Below are positions 56,487 to 64,000 of a DNA stretch of 64,000 nucleotides, in pieces. The stretch comes from Nocardioides ferulae. GTDB lineage: Bacteria > Actinomycetota > Actinomycetes > Propionibacteriales > Nocardioidaceae. Position 1 is the stretch's first letter. The number at the start of each line of letters is the position of its first letter. The notes beneath the pieces were generated by a model. That model did no database searches. It saw nothing but the letters and a program-made list of their open reading frames with translations, and had not been told where the DNA came from. The stretch is taken from contig NZ_QZVR01000001.1 in the NCBI RefSeq assembly GCF_003660455.1, forward strand, positions 496,001 through 560,000, written 5' to 3'. A program made the translations under genes and the position numbers.

Positions 56487-56873
56487 TCAGGCCTCGAGGG
56501 TGGCGACGTACGCCGAGGCGTCGAGCAGCTCGTCGAGCTGCGCGCGCTCGGCCGGCACGACCTCGAAGAGCCAGCCACCACCGTAGGGATCGCTGTTGAC
56601 CAGCTCGGGGGTGGCGTCGAGCGCCTCGTTGCGGGCCACGACCTCGCCGGAGACCGGCGCATAGACGTCGCTGACCGACTTGGTCGACTCGAGCTCACCG
56701 CAGGGTGTGCCGCCTTCGAGCACCTCGCCCACCTCGGGCAGGGACGCGTAGACGATGTCGCCGAGCGCGTCCTGGGCGTAGTGGGTGATGCCGACGCGGA
56801 CCGAGCCCTCGTGCTCTCCGGGGGTGCGCAGCCACTCGTGCTCGGCGGTGTACAGCAGGTCGTCGGGGTACAA
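56487..56873 (-). CDS. gcvH: glycine cleavage system H protein
   Basis: A 128-residue lipoyl carrier. The lipoylation Lys is in ELESTKSVSDVYAPVSGEVV near residue 65, with YTAEHEWLR at the N-terminus and VNSDPYGGGWLFEV after it, as in all GcvH. It shuttles the aminomethyl group from GcvP. The TTG start at 56873 has a GGAG site 6 nt upstream. It is separated from gcvP by four regulatory genes, the usual actinobacterial arrangement. Confidence 0.95.
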   Translation of the reverse strand: MYPDDLLYTAEHEWLRTPGEHEGSVRVGITHYAQDALGDIVYASLPEVGEVLEGGTPCGELESTKSVSDVYAPVSGEVVARNEALDATPELVNSDPYGGGWLFEVVPAERAQLDELLDASAYVATLEA

Positions 56874-56932
56874 CGGGGTCTCCTCCGGGTCGGGTCTGCG
56901 GGCAGGCTACTGGACGGCCACCGGACCGGGGG

Positions 56933-57691
56933 TCAGGAGATGTCCGGCTCGGCGAACTCGGGGGCCTCGGCCTCGACGACGCTCTCGATGTCGAGCGACT
57001 CCAGCGGCTGGACGGTCACGGTCGCGCCGTCCTCCTCGAAGCCGCGCACCGCACCGTCGGGGAACATGATCCCGCCCTCCAGGCGGTGCGGGTCGCCGAT
57101 CACGTCGACGACGTACGGCGGGCTCAGCAGCTCGCCGCCGACGAACAGGCCGCCCGGCCCGTCCTCGAACCCGGTGTCGGCCACCACCCGCACCTGGCCG
57201 TTGAACTGGATCGCCTCCGCGCCCGCCGAGCGGAGCTCCTGGACCATGTCGAGCACGGTGAGCAGGTCGACGGGGGTGACGGTCTCGGTGATGGTCACCC
57301 GGATCCCCGGCCCGGTGACGGGCACGGTTCCGGCGAGGATCGCCAAGGCCTCGGCCTCGCTCTGGGCCTGGGACAGCGCGGCGCGGTGCGCGTCGGTGTC
57401 GGAGAGCAGCTCGTCGCGGGTCTCGTCGAGCCGCACGATCTCGGCCTGGGCACGCTGGCGCGCACCGGCGAGGCCCTCGAGGACGTCGATGAGGTCCTGC
57501 TCCCGGAAGCCGGCGTAGGAGTTGTTCACGTCGGTGGAGCGCGCCTGGGTGACCGCGGCGAACCCGAGCAGGGCCAGCAGCACCGCCACCACGACCTGGC
57601 TCCGGGACGGCCGCAGCAGGGCCCGGACCATGCGGTCCCGACCGGTGGTTCCGGGTGGCTCGACGGGGCGGCGCTCGGGCTGCTCAGGCAT
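56933..57691 (-). CDS. DUF881 membrane protein (Rv1825-like)
   Basis: A 252-residue protein with one N-terminal membrane segment (VVVAVLLALLGFAAVTQAR) and a coiled-coil stretch (RQRAQAEIVRLDETRDELLS). A DUF881 domain follows: VTGPGIRVTITETVTPVDLL, LRSAGAEAIQFNGQVRVV and PPYVVDVIGD. The domain is probably extracytoplasmic and its function unknown. The counterpart is an envelope protein in mycobacteria. The start overlaps the end of the small basic protein gene by 8 bp. Confidence 0.87.
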   Translation of the reverse strand: MPEQPERRPVEPPGTTGRDRMVRALLRPSRSQVVVAVLLALLGFAAVTQARSTDVNNSYAGFREQDLIDVLEGLAGARQRAQAEIVRLDETRDELLSDTDAHRAALSQAQSEAEALAILAGTVPVTGPGIRVTITETVTPVDLLTVLDMVQELRSAGAEAIQFNGQVRVVADTGFEDGPGGLFVGGELLSPPYVVDVIGDPHRLEGGIMFPDGAVRGFEEDGATVTVQPLESLDIESVVEAEAPEFAEPDIS

Positions 57692-58016
57692 GGAACAGGT
57701 GCCTTCGGATCGCCGCGGCGTTGGAGAAGATCCGGATGCCGAGGACCACGATCACGCCCGTCGAGAGCTGGCCGCCGACGCCGAGCTGGTCGCCGAGGTA
57801 GACGATGGCGGCGGCGATGAAGACGTTGCTGAGGAAGGAGACGACGAAGACCTTGTCGTCGAAGATGCCGTCGAGGTAGGCACGCAGCGCCCCGAAGACC
57901 GCGTCGAGCGCCGCGACCACCGCGATCGGGAGGTAGTACTCCATCGATGCCGGCACGTCCGGCTGGAAGACCAGGCCGAGGACGATGCCCACGACCAGCC
58001 CGAGTGCGGCGATCAT
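57684..58016 (-). CDS. small basic protein family (DUF1290) membrane protein
   Basis: A 110-residue protein with three membrane segments: MIAALGLVVGIVLGLVF, YYLPIAVVAALDAVFGALRAYL and VVSFLSNVFIAAAIVYLGDQLG. The DUF1290 motif FGALRAYLDGIFDDKVFVVSF is present. The function is unknown, and it is always found between the two DUF881 genes in actinobacteria. The ATG overlaps the preceding DUF881 stop (4 bp). Confidence 0.88.
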   Translation of the reverse strand: MIAALGLVVGIVLGLVFQPDVPASMEYYLPIAVVAALDAVFGALRAYLDGIFDDKVFVVSFLSNVFIAAAIVYLGDQLGVGGQLSTGVIVVLGIRIFSNAAAIRRHLFHA

Positions 58017-58918
58017 GACGGCTCGTCCTCCTGGGGTCCACGCCCACCGTCGACCGCAGGCCCCTGCTCGGTGGCGGAGAGCTGCAGCTGAGCGGTGGGT
58101 GCTGCTGGAAGTGTCTGCGACTCCACATTCTGCATGCCGGTGCGGAATCCGAAGGTGGCCGCCGCGTCGAAGAACAGCGCTCCCGGCCCGGTCTCGAGCA
58201 GCCGGGCCTGGAGAGTGTCGCGGTTGCCGATGGCGCGCACGACGTACGGCGGGGTCAGCGGGTCGGTGTTGAGACCGATGGCGGTGCCCGACGGGGTGAC
58301 GGCGCTGCGCGCGGTCACCCGCTCGTCGTTGACCGCGATCGCCTCGGCCCCGGCGAGCCACAGGCCGTCGAGCAGCCAGTTCAGGTTCTCCGCGCGCACC
58401 GCCAGGTCGGGGTCGCCGCTGGCCGGGTCGTCGACGGTCACCACGATCCCCTCGCCGGTGGTCGCCACGAAGCCCGTGCGCACCTGCAGCCGGCGCAGCC
58501 GGCTGACCGCTCCCTGCTCGGCCGAGATCAGCCGGGTCAACTGCTGCTGGAGCTCGGCGTTGCCCTCCCGCAGGTCGGCCACCCGGTCCTGCTGTGTCGC
58601 GAGCGCCTCACGCTCGGTCTCGATCCGGGTGACCAGCGTGCGGTGGCTTGCGGCGTCGACGTCCGCGTTGCGCGAGGTCTGCACGGCGGCCAACGCCACC
58701 ATCAGGCCGAACAGCGCCACGGCCGCACCGGTCATCAGGTGCCGCCCGGGGCCCCGCCTCGGCGGCCCGGCCGGCGGTGTCCCGGGGGCCCGGCCCGCGG
58801 CCCTCCGCGCGGCGACGTGGCGGTAGTCCTCGTCAAGCGACTGCTGGGTGATCAGCGTCAGCAGCGGCGTGGTCACCCGGTCGGGCAGCACCCTCGGCGC
58901 CTGCTCGGTCTCAGCCAT
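58013..58918 (-). CDS. DUF881 membrane protein (Rv1823-like)
   Basis: A 301-residue paralogue of the other DUF881 protein. It has a cytoplasmic N-terminal part of about 60 residues, one membrane segment (LMTGAAVALFGLMVALAAVQ) and a coiled coil (LREGNAELQQQLTRLISAEQG). The DUF881 domain has VATTGEGIVVTVDDPASG, LWLAGAEAIAVNDERV and PPYVVRAIGNRDTLQARLLE. The ATG at 58918 overlaps the pgsA stop by 8 bp, so the genes are cotranslated. The two DUF881 paralogues may pair on the outer face of the membrane. Confidence 0.87.
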   Translation of the reverse strand: MAETEQAPRVLPDRVTTPLLTLITQQSLDEDYRHVAARRAAGRAPGTPPAGPPRRGPGRHLMTGAAVALFGLMVALAAVQTSRNADVDAASHRTLVTRIETEREALATQQDRVADLREGNAELQQQLTRLISAEQGAVSRLRRLQVRTGFVATTGEGIVVTVDDPASGDPDLAVRAENLNWLLDGLWLAGAEAIAVNDERVTARSAVTPSGTAIGLNTDPLTPPYVVRAIGNRDTLQARLLETGPGALFFDAAATFGFRTGMQNVESQTLPAAPTAQLQLSATEQGPAVDGGRGPQEDEPS

Positions 58919-59525
58919 GCCGGGCCACCGCCTGCGGCTCGGTGGTGGCGAGCAGCTTGCGCACCTGCCAGGCATAGAGCACGCCGGCCCACCAGTAGAG
59001 GCCGACGCCCCAGAACGCGAAGGACCACCCGAAGACCTGCGCGAGCGCGGCGACCGTGCCGTCGCCGTCGCCCAGCAGCAGCAGCGGGAAGGCGTAGAGG
59101 AGGTTGAAGGTGGCCGCCTTGCCGAGGAAGTGCACCGGCAGGGCGCTGTAGCCGCGGGTGCGCAGCAGCGGGACCAGCCCCCACAGCAGGACGTCGCGCA
59201 GCGGGAGCAGCACCGCGAGCCACCACGGGATGATGTCGCGCATCGCCAGCCCGACCACGACGGCAAGGATGTAGAGCCGGTCGGCGACCGGGTCGAGCAC
59301 CTGCCCCAGGACCGAGGTCTGGCCGAGCCGGCGGGCCAGGAAGCCGTCGAGGAAGTCGGTCACCCCGGAGAGCACCAGCAGTCCGAGCGCCCACCAGTCG
59401 GCCTCCGGGCCGAGCACCAGCCACAAGAACACGGGAACGCCCGCGAGCCGCAGCATGCTCAGGAGGTTCGGCAGCGTCCAGACCCGGGAGGTCCGCTCGC
59501 CTCCCCCCGCCATGCTGTCCGCCAC
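58911..59525 (-). CDS. CDP-alcohol phosphatidyltransferase (PgsA2-like)
   Basis: A 204-residue membrane enzyme with about five helices. The CDP-alcohol phosphotransferase motif D-G-x2-A-R-x8-G-x3-D-x3-D lies in DFLDGFLARRLGQTSVLGQV followed by LDPVADRL. It makes a phospholipid such as phosphatidylglycerol phosphate or cardiolipin. The substrate of the mycobacterial PgsA2 counterpart is not settled. The GTG at 59525 is chosen because a TAGGGT box ends 7 nt upstream; the ATG 12 nt inside is the alternative. It starts the long minus-strand operon. Confidence 0.88.
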   Translation of the reverse strand: MADSMAGGGERTSRVWTLPNLLSMLRLAGVPVFLWLVLGPEADWWALGLLVLSGVTDFLDGFLARRLGQTSVLGQVLDPVADRLYILAVVVGLAMRDIIPWWLAVLLPLRDVLLWGLVPLLRTRGYSALPVHFLGKAATFNLLYAFPLLLLGDGDGTVAALAQVFGWSFAFWGVGLYWWAGVLYAWQVRKLLATTEPQAVARHG

Positions 59526-59532
59526 GCCTGAC

Positions 59533-59538
59533 ACCCTA
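59533..59538 (-). promoter_or_regulatory. leaderless -10 box (TAGGGT) of the pgsA2-like gene
   Basis: TAGGGT on the minus strand ends 7 nt before the GTG at 59525. Confidence 0.5.
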
Positions 59539-59550
59539 TCGACCGGAGGG

Positions 59551-60600
59551 TCAGGCACTCTCCTCCAGGTGCGCGGCGTCGCGGATCTCTCCGACCAGCT
59601 CCTCGATGACGTCCTCGAGGGTGGCCACGCCGATGGTGACGCCGGCGCCGTCGACGACCCGAGCCATATGGGCGCCCCGTCGCTGCAGCGTCTCCAGGGC
59701 ATCGTGCAGCTGGTCGTCGGCCGCGACGTTCGCGAACGGCCGCACCCACTTGTCCTCGACCGGCCGGTCCCGGCGCTCCTCGTCGGACTCCAGCACGTCC
59801 TTGATGTGCAGGTAGCCGGAGAGACCGCCGTCGTCGCCGCGGACGGGGAACCGGCTGAAGCCCGTCGTCGCGCACAGTCCCTCGATGTCGGCGCCGGTGG
59901 AGCCTCGGCGCACCGTCGTCAGGGTCTCCAGCGGCATCAACACCGCACGCACGGTCTTCTCGGTGAATCCGAGCGCACCGGCGAGGCGGTCGTACTCGTC
60001 GTCCTGGAGCAGACCCTCGCCGCGAGACTCCTCCACGAGCGCAGCGACCTCCTCGCGGGTGTAGGCCGCCGAGACCTCGTCCCTGGGCTCGATGTGGAGC
60101 AGCCGCAGGGTGCCGTTGGCGACCGCGTTGAGCGAGACGATCACCGGCTTGAGCACGGTCACGACGCCCAGCAACGGCGGGCCGAGCACCAGCGCTGCCT
60201 TGTCGGGGCCGGCGATGGCGATGTTCTTGGGCACCATCTCGCCCAGCACGACGTGGAGCGCGGTGACCAGACCGAGCGCGATCACGAACGACAGCGGGTG
60301 GAGAAGCGAGTCGGGCACGTGCGCGGCGTGGAACAGCGGTTCGATGAGGTGGGCCACCGCCGGCTCGCCGACCGCACCCAGGCCCAGCGAGCAGATGGTG
60401 ATGCCGAGTTGGGCGCCGGCCATCATCAGCGACACGTTCTCCATGCCCCGCAGGGTGGTCTTGGCCAGCCGGGAGCCCTCGAGGGCGCGGGGCTCGATCT
60501 GGCTCCGGCGCGCGGAGACCAGCGCGAACTCGGCTCCGACGAAGAAGGCGTTGAACGCCAGCAGCGCCACCGCGAGCAGGACGGCGGTCAGGTCGCTCAT
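59551..60600 (-). CDS. CNNM/CBS-domain membrane protein (hemolysin family), second of pair
   Basis: A 349-residue protein. The CNNM transmembrane domain covers about residues 1-200 with FFVGAEFALVSARRSQIEPRA and VVLGEMVPKNIAIAGPDKAAL. Two CBS domains follow (AVLMPLETLTTVRRGST, ARVVDGAGVTIGVATLEDVIEELVG). Unlike its partner it lacks the C-terminal CorC_HlyC domain. The family handles Mg2+ or Co2+ export or uptake. The ATG overlaps the upstream partner's stop by 4 bp, suggesting a heterodimer. Confidence 0.88.
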   Translation of the reverse strand: MSDLTAVLLAVALLAFNAFFVGAEFALVSARRSQIEPRALEGSRLAKTTLRGMENVSLMMAGAQLGITICSLGLGAVGEPAVAHLIEPLFHAAHVPDSLLHPLSFVIALGLVTALHVVLGEMVPKNIAIAGPDKAALVLGPPLLGVVTVLKPVIVSLNAVANGTLRLLHIEPRDEVSAAYTREEVAALVEESRGEGLLQDDEYDRLAGALGFTEKTVRAVLMPLETLTTVRRGSTGADIEGLCATTGFSRFPVRGDDGGLSGYLHIKDVLESDEERRDRPVEDKWVRPFANVAADDQLHDALETLQRRGAHMARVVDGAGVTIGVATLEDVIEELVGEIRDAAHLEESA

Positions 60601-61940
60601 CGCTCGCCCTCCAGCAGTCGCAGGGTGAGGCGGTCGATGCGACGGCCGTCCATCCGCTCCACCCGCAGCACCGCCAGCCGCTCACGCGGCTCGTCGGGGT
60701 CGGAGAGGTCGGGTACCGGGACCTCGGCGAGGTCGCCGGACTGTGGCAGCCGGCCCAGCACCCTCAGCACCAGCCCGGCGATCGTGTCGTAGTCCTCGTG
60801 GTGCGGCAGCGTCACCCCGGTGAGGTCCTCGACCTCGTCGGGGCGCAACAGGCCGGACAGCGACCACGACCCGTCGCGCTGCTGCCGGGCCCGGCTGCCG
60901 AGCCGGTCGTGCTCGTCGGCGATGTCGCCGACGATCTCCTCGATGACGTCCTCGAGCGTGACGATACCCGCGTGCCCGCCGTACTCGTCGAGCACCACCG
61001 CCATCTGGAAGCTCTCGTTGCGCAGCAGCGCGAGCAACGGGTCCAGCCGCAGCGAGTCGGGAACCACGATCGGCTTGGCCATCAGGTGCTTGACCCTGGT
61101 CGTGGTCCGCTCGTGCAGCGGGAGCGCCACCGCGTTCTTCACATGCACCGTGCCGATCACGACCTCGTCCTCGTCGAGCACCGGGAACCGGGAGTGCCCG
61201 GTGCGCCGGGTCAGCTCGATGACCGTGCTGGCGCGGTCGGTGCTCTCCACCGAGTGGGTGCGCACCCGCGGGGTCATGATCTCGCCGGCGGTGCGGGAGC
61301 CGAACTCCACCGAGCGCTCCATCAGCTCGGCCGTGTCGGCGTCGAGGGTGCCCTCGTCCGCGGAGTGCTGGATCAACGACGCCAGCTCCTGGGAGCTGCG
61401 GGCCGAGCGCAGCTCCTCCTGCGGCTCCACGCCCAGCCGTCGCACCAGTGCGTTCGCCGAGCCGTTGAGCACCCGGATCGGGCCCCGCATCACGGCCGTG
61501 AAGAGGCGCATCGGCCGCTGGGTGGCGCGGGCGGTCTCCAGCGGGAGCGCGATCGCGAGGTTCTTGGGCACCAGCTCTCCGAAGAGCATCGTCATCACGG
61601 TCCCGAGCACCAGGCCGACCGTCACCGCGATCGGGCTGACGGCGCTCTCCGAGACACCCGCCGAGAGCAGCGGCCGGTCGATGAGACCGGCGATCGCCGG
61701 CTCGGCCAGGAAGCCGACGGCGAGGTTGGTCACGGTGATGCCCACCTGGGCGCCCGAGAGCTGCGTGGACAGGGTGCGGAGCGCCTGCTGCACTCCGGCC
61801 GCCTGGGCATCACCCGCGGCGACGGCCTGCTCGACCTTGTTGCGGTCGACGGTGACGAAGGAGAACTCGGCGGCCACGAAGACGCCGCAGAGGGCGATCA
61901 GCAGCAGCGCCAGGGCGAGCAGCAGAAGAGAGATCGTCAT
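60597..61940 (-). CDS. CNNM/CBS-domain membrane protein with CorC_HlyC domain, first of pair
   Basis: A 447-residue protein. The CNNM domain has VFVAAEFSFVTVDRNKVEQAV, LSGAQVGITVTNLAVGFLAEP and LFGELVPKNLAIALPLETAR. CBS domains occupy about residues 205-340 (GEIMTPRVRTHSVEST, VVLDEYGGHAGIVTLEDVIEEIVG). A CorC_HlyC transporter-associated domain runs from about 355 to 440. The M. tuberculosis counterparts are Rv1841c/Rv1842c-like. The ATG at 61940 lies 7 nt after a GGGAG ribosome binding site that is buried in a hairpin. Confidence 0.9.
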   Translation of the reverse strand: MTISLLLLALALLLIALCGVFVAAEFSFVTVDRNKVEQAVAAGDAQAAGVQQALRTLSTQLSGAQVGITVTNLAVGFLAEPAIAGLIDRPLLSAGVSESAVSPIAVTVGLVLGTVMTMLFGELVPKNLAIALPLETARATQRPMRLFTAVMRGPIRVLNGSANALVRRLGVEPQEELRSARSSQELASLIQHSADEGTLDADTAELMERSVEFGSRTAGEIMTPRVRTHSVESTDRASTVIELTRRTGHSRFPVLDEDEVVIGTVHVKNAVALPLHERTTTRVKHLMAKPIVVPDSLRLDPLLALLRNESFQMAVVLDEYGGHAGIVTLEDVIEEIVGDIADEHDRLGSRARQQRDGSWSLSGLLRPDEVEDLTGVTLPHHEDYDTIAGLVLRVLGRLPQSGDLAEVPVPDLSDPDEPRERLAVLRVERMDGRRIDRLTLRLLEGER

Positions 61941-62025
61941 CGGCTCTCCCGGGTGCGGGAGAGCCGGCTACTTTGAGAGCCGTCCATCGAGGAGCTCAGG
62001 GTCCTTTGCTTTCAGGGCCGGGGAG
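61941..62025 (-). ncRNA. structured leader that can hide the ribosome binding site of the CNNM pair
   Basis: The roughly 85-nt leader from the TAGGCT promoter contains GGCTCTC twice. The second copy forms a perfect 10-bp stem, GGCTCTCCCG against CGGGAGAGCC, with a 4-nt loop. The right arm contains the Shine-Dalgarno sequence (GGGAG), and the stem ends 1 nt before the ATG. This would block translation unless melted. No known riboswitch class is recognised. A metal sensor or RNA thermometer is only a hypothesis. Confidence 0.45.
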
Positions 62026-62031
62026 TCGCCC

Positions 62032-62037
62032 AGCCTA
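62032..62037 (-). promoter_or_regulatory. -10 box (TAGGCT) of the CNNM pair
   Basis: TAGGCT on the minus strand. Transcription should start near 62025, giving a leader of about 85 nt. Confidence 0.45.
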
Positions 62038-62083
62038 CCGACCCCGCGGCACCGATACCACACGGGCGGCGGTGCGACTCCAC

Positions 62084-62089
62084 TAAGGT
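62084..62089 (+). promoter_or_regulatory. -10 box (TAAGGT) of the DUF1800 operon
   Basis: TAAGGT lies about 55 nt upstream of the ATG at 62145, which has a GGGAG site 6 nt before it. Confidence 0.45.
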
Positions 62090-62144
62090 CGGCTGCCTGC
62101 GCCCCGATGGGAGGGGTCCACCCTCCGCCTCTCGGGAGCAGACG

Positions 62145-63611
62145 ATGCCGAAGCCCGTGCCGACGCGCACCTCGCGTCCGCTGCCGGCTGCCGACGGGCA
62201 CCTGGTCCGCCGGTTCTCCTACGGCCTCACGCCGGGCCTCGCCGCCCAGGTCCGCCGCCGTGGCGGCGCCCGGGGATGGTTCGAGTGGCAGCTCCAGCCG
62301 GAACAGATCGGCGATCCGCGAGGCGACGCCCTCTTCGGCTGGTGGTCCGGGCTCGCGCGCGGGCCGCAGGAGCTGTGGCGGCGGCAGGTCGAGGAGGTCG
62401 AGGGCGGCTGGGAGGTGATGTCGGACTACCAGCGCTGGGTGCTGATGCGCCGGATCGTCTCGCAGCGCCAGCTGCACGAGGTCGTCGCCGAGCTCTGGGA
62501 GAACCACCTCAACGTGCCCGTGCACGCCGACGGGGTGTTCACCCACCGCGTCGACTACGGCCTGACCGTGCGCCGACACGCCCTGGGCCGGTTCGAGGAC
62601 CTGCTGCGCGCAGCGGTCATCCACCCGGCGATGCTGATCTTCCTGGACGGCGCCGTCTCGACCGCCCGGCACCCCAACGAGAATCTCGGCCGCGAGCTCC
62701 TCGAGCTGCACACCGTGGGGCGGGGCGAGTTCGACGAGGACGACGTGAAGGCAGCGGCCCGCATCCTCACCGGCTACACCGTCGACCTCTGGCACACCTG
62801 GGCCGCCTCCTACCAGCCGCGCCGGCACTGGCGCGGGCCGGTGCAGGTGATGGGGTTCACCGATCCGAACGCGGAGGCCGACGGCCGTGCGGTGGTCCAC
62901 CGCTTCCTCGGCTATCTCGCCCGGCACCCGGCCACCGCGCGCCGGGTCGCCCGGCGGCTCGCGGTGAAGTTCGTGCGCGACGACCCGTCCGCGGAGCTGG
63001 TCGACCACCTGGCCGAGGTCTACCTGGCCTCCGAGACCGAGATCCGCCCGGTGCTGCGGGCGCTGGTCGACTCATCCGAGTTCCGTGCCTCCGCCGGCCT
63101 GAAGGTCCGCGACCCCGGCGAGGACCTCGTGGCCAGCTACCGGGTGCTGCGGGCTCGCGTCCAGGCCCCGCCGGAGGGTCCGGCCGGGGACCGGTACGCC
63201 GCCACCCAGATGCTCTGGTCGGTCGGCGACCTCGGGGTCGCTCCCTTCGAGTGGCCGCGTCCGGACGGCCAGCCCATCGACAACGAGTCGTGGTCCTCCC
63301 CCTCCCGGCTGATCGGTTCGCTGGACCTCCACCTGTCCCTGAGCGGGCGCTGGTGGCCGACCGCCGGCATCACCTACCGCACGCCCGAGCAGTGGCTGCC
63401 GCGCCGGGCCCTTCGGTTCTCGGCACTGGTCGAGCACCTCTCCCGGCAGCTGCTCGGGCGCCCCTCCACGGACACCCTGCTCCGGGCCTGCTGCCAGGCG
63501 GTGGGCGTCTCGCCCGACACCCGGATCACCGCCGACCACGCGGTGATGCGCTGGCAGTTCCCCAACCTGCTCACCACCTTCCTCGACTCCCCTGCCCACC
63601 TGACCCGGTGA
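62145..63611 (+). CDS. DUF1800 family protein
   Basis: A 488-residue DUF1800 protein with the typical blocks: HLVRRFSYGLTPGL, ELWENHLNVPV, HPAMLIFLDG, PNENLGRELLELHTVG, DVKAAARILTGYTVD, ARRLAVKFVRDDPS and LVDSSEFR. No obvious signal peptide is seen, although many relatives have one. The function is unknown, but the gene is nearly always next to a DUF1501 gene, as here (4-bp overlap). The pair is often linked to secreted or envelope material in actinobacteria and proteobacteria. Confidence 0.88.
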   Translation: MPKPVPTRTSRPLPAADGHLVRRFSYGLTPGLAAQVRRRGGARGWFEWQLQPEQIGDPRGDALFGWWSGLARGPQELWRRQVEEVEGGWEVMSDYQRWVLMRRIVSQRQLHEVVAELWENHLNVPVHADGVFTHRVDYGLTVRRHALGRFEDLLRAAVIHPAMLIFLDGAVSTARHPNENLGRELLELHTVGRGEFDEDDVKAAARILTGYTVDLWHTWAASYQPRRHWRGPVQVMGFTDPNAEADGRAVVHRFLGYLARHPATARRVARRLAVKFVRDDPSAELVDHLAEVYLASETEIRPVLRALVDSSEFRASAGLKVRDPGEDLVASYRVLRARVQAPPEGPAGDRYAATQMLWSVGDLGVAPFEWPRPDGQPIDNESWSSPSRLIGSLDLHLSLSGRWWPTAGITYRTPEQWLPRRALRFSALVEHLSRQLLGRPSTDTLLRACCQAVGVSPDTRITADHAVMRWQFPNLLTTFLDSPAHLTR

Positions 63612-64000
63612 CCGCCATGAATGCCGACACGCCCCCCACCGCTCGCTGCTGCGACGAGTACGCCGCGATCTCGCGCCGCGGACTGCTGCGCGGAGCGCTC
63701 GCCCTCGCCGGCACCACCACCGTGCTCGGCTCCGCGGTCGTCACCGCCTCACCGGCAGCCGCCGCGCCCGCGCCGGCCCGCAGCATGCTCGTGGTCCTGT
63801 CGCTTCGTGGGGCCGCCGACGGCCTCTCGCTGGTGGTCCCGCACGCCGACCCGGTCTACTACGCGGCGCGGCCGCGGATCGCCGTACCAGTCGAGAGTCT
63901 GTTGGCCAGGGACGCGATGTTCGGCCTGCACCCGAGCCTGGCACCGCTGCTGCCGCTGTGGAACGCCGGCCGGCTGGCGGCCGTGCACGCGACCGGGCTC
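63608..64000 (+). CDS. DUF1501 family protein (3' end outside window)
   Basis: The first 131 codons are visible and the frame is open at the right edge. A Tat signal peptide is clear: ISRRGLLRGALALAGTTTVL with twin Arg, then a hydrophobic stretch and ASPAAAAPA. The DUF1501 start follows, LVVLSLRGAADGLSLVVPHAD. It is a sulfatase-like fold exported in folded form. The GTG at 63608 overlaps the DUF1800 stop; an ATG 9 nt further is the alternative start. The two proteins probably work together. Confidence 0.87.
   Translation, partial: MTAMNADTPPTARCCDEYAAISRRGLLRGALALAGTTTVLGSAVVTASPAAAAPAPARSMLVVLSLRGAADGLSLVVPHADPVYYAARPRIAVPVESLLARDAMFGLHPSLAPLLPLWNAGRLAAVHATGL

Overview
The window is about 64 kb of very GC-rich actinobacterial chromosome. 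It is most like Nocardioides or a close relative in the Propionibacteriales. Evidence for this is the codon usage, a mycothiol-type enzyme, the actinobacterial order pgsA - DUF881 - small basic protein - DUF881 - gcvH - FHA - merR - DUF151 - merR - gcvP (the counterpart of Mycobacterium tuberculosis Rv1822-Rv1832), and many start codons placed 6-8 nt after a TAnnnT box, as in leaderless actinobacterial transcripts. The genus is an inference; no rRNA or tRNA is present to confirm it.

Positions 1-9.3 kb hold ordinary accessory chromosome. There is a partial zinc-ribbon gene, a decayed GT87 mannosyltransferase, an AraC regulator with a VOC protein and a UvrA-like ABC ATPase, and a LysR (ArgP-type) regulator split by a complete IS256-family element. 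These are followed by an arginase-fold protein, a mycothiol-type (maleylpyruvate isomerase fold) enzyme, TspO and a GNAT.

Positions 9.3-17.7 kb form a scrambled island. It contains an SDR stub, a frameshifted histidine phosphatase, a decayed VapB-like antitoxin, an intact YefM-YoeB pair and a GNAT fragment. A three-gene recombinase module (active tyrosine recombinase, Cro/C1-type HTH, zinc-finger protein with a degenerate recombinase domain) comes next, abutting a decayed IS1634-like transposase. Two small secreted or anchored orphan proteins follow. The island ends with the 5' part of an argS copy, a MazEF pair and the 3' half of an mraY copy. The module at 11.2-14.4 kb is the best candidate for an under-described system.

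Positions 17.9-34 kb carry a BAAT-type hydrolase, an M15 peptidase with a peptidoglycan-binding domain, DUF2752 and CD225 membrane proteins, and a three-gene ABC-2 exporter. Further genes are a Cys-rich pentapeptide-repeat protein, an aldo/keto reductase with a PLP racemase/aldolase-fold enzyme, a cyclophilin lipoprotein, an SDR, a cysteine-free HesB-fold protein, an MDR oxidoreductase, a class V aminotransferase-fold protein and an S55-like secreted protease.

Positions 34-50.6 kb carry aminopeptidase N, FdhD, a thioesterase, SbcD-SbcC, a GAF histidine kinase, a two-component pair whose kinase has lost its ATP-binding boxes, TldD-TldE and a beta-lactamase-fold hydrolase.

Positions 50.6-62 kb are the conserved glycine-cleavage, cell-division regulator and phospholipid block, all on the minus strand. 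It includes a glycine riboswitch ahead of gcvP, two copies of a shared palindromic operator, and two CNNM/CorC membrane proteins behind a leader that can hide its own ribosome binding site. The window ends with a DUF1800-DUF1501 pair on the plus strand; the second gene runs off the end.
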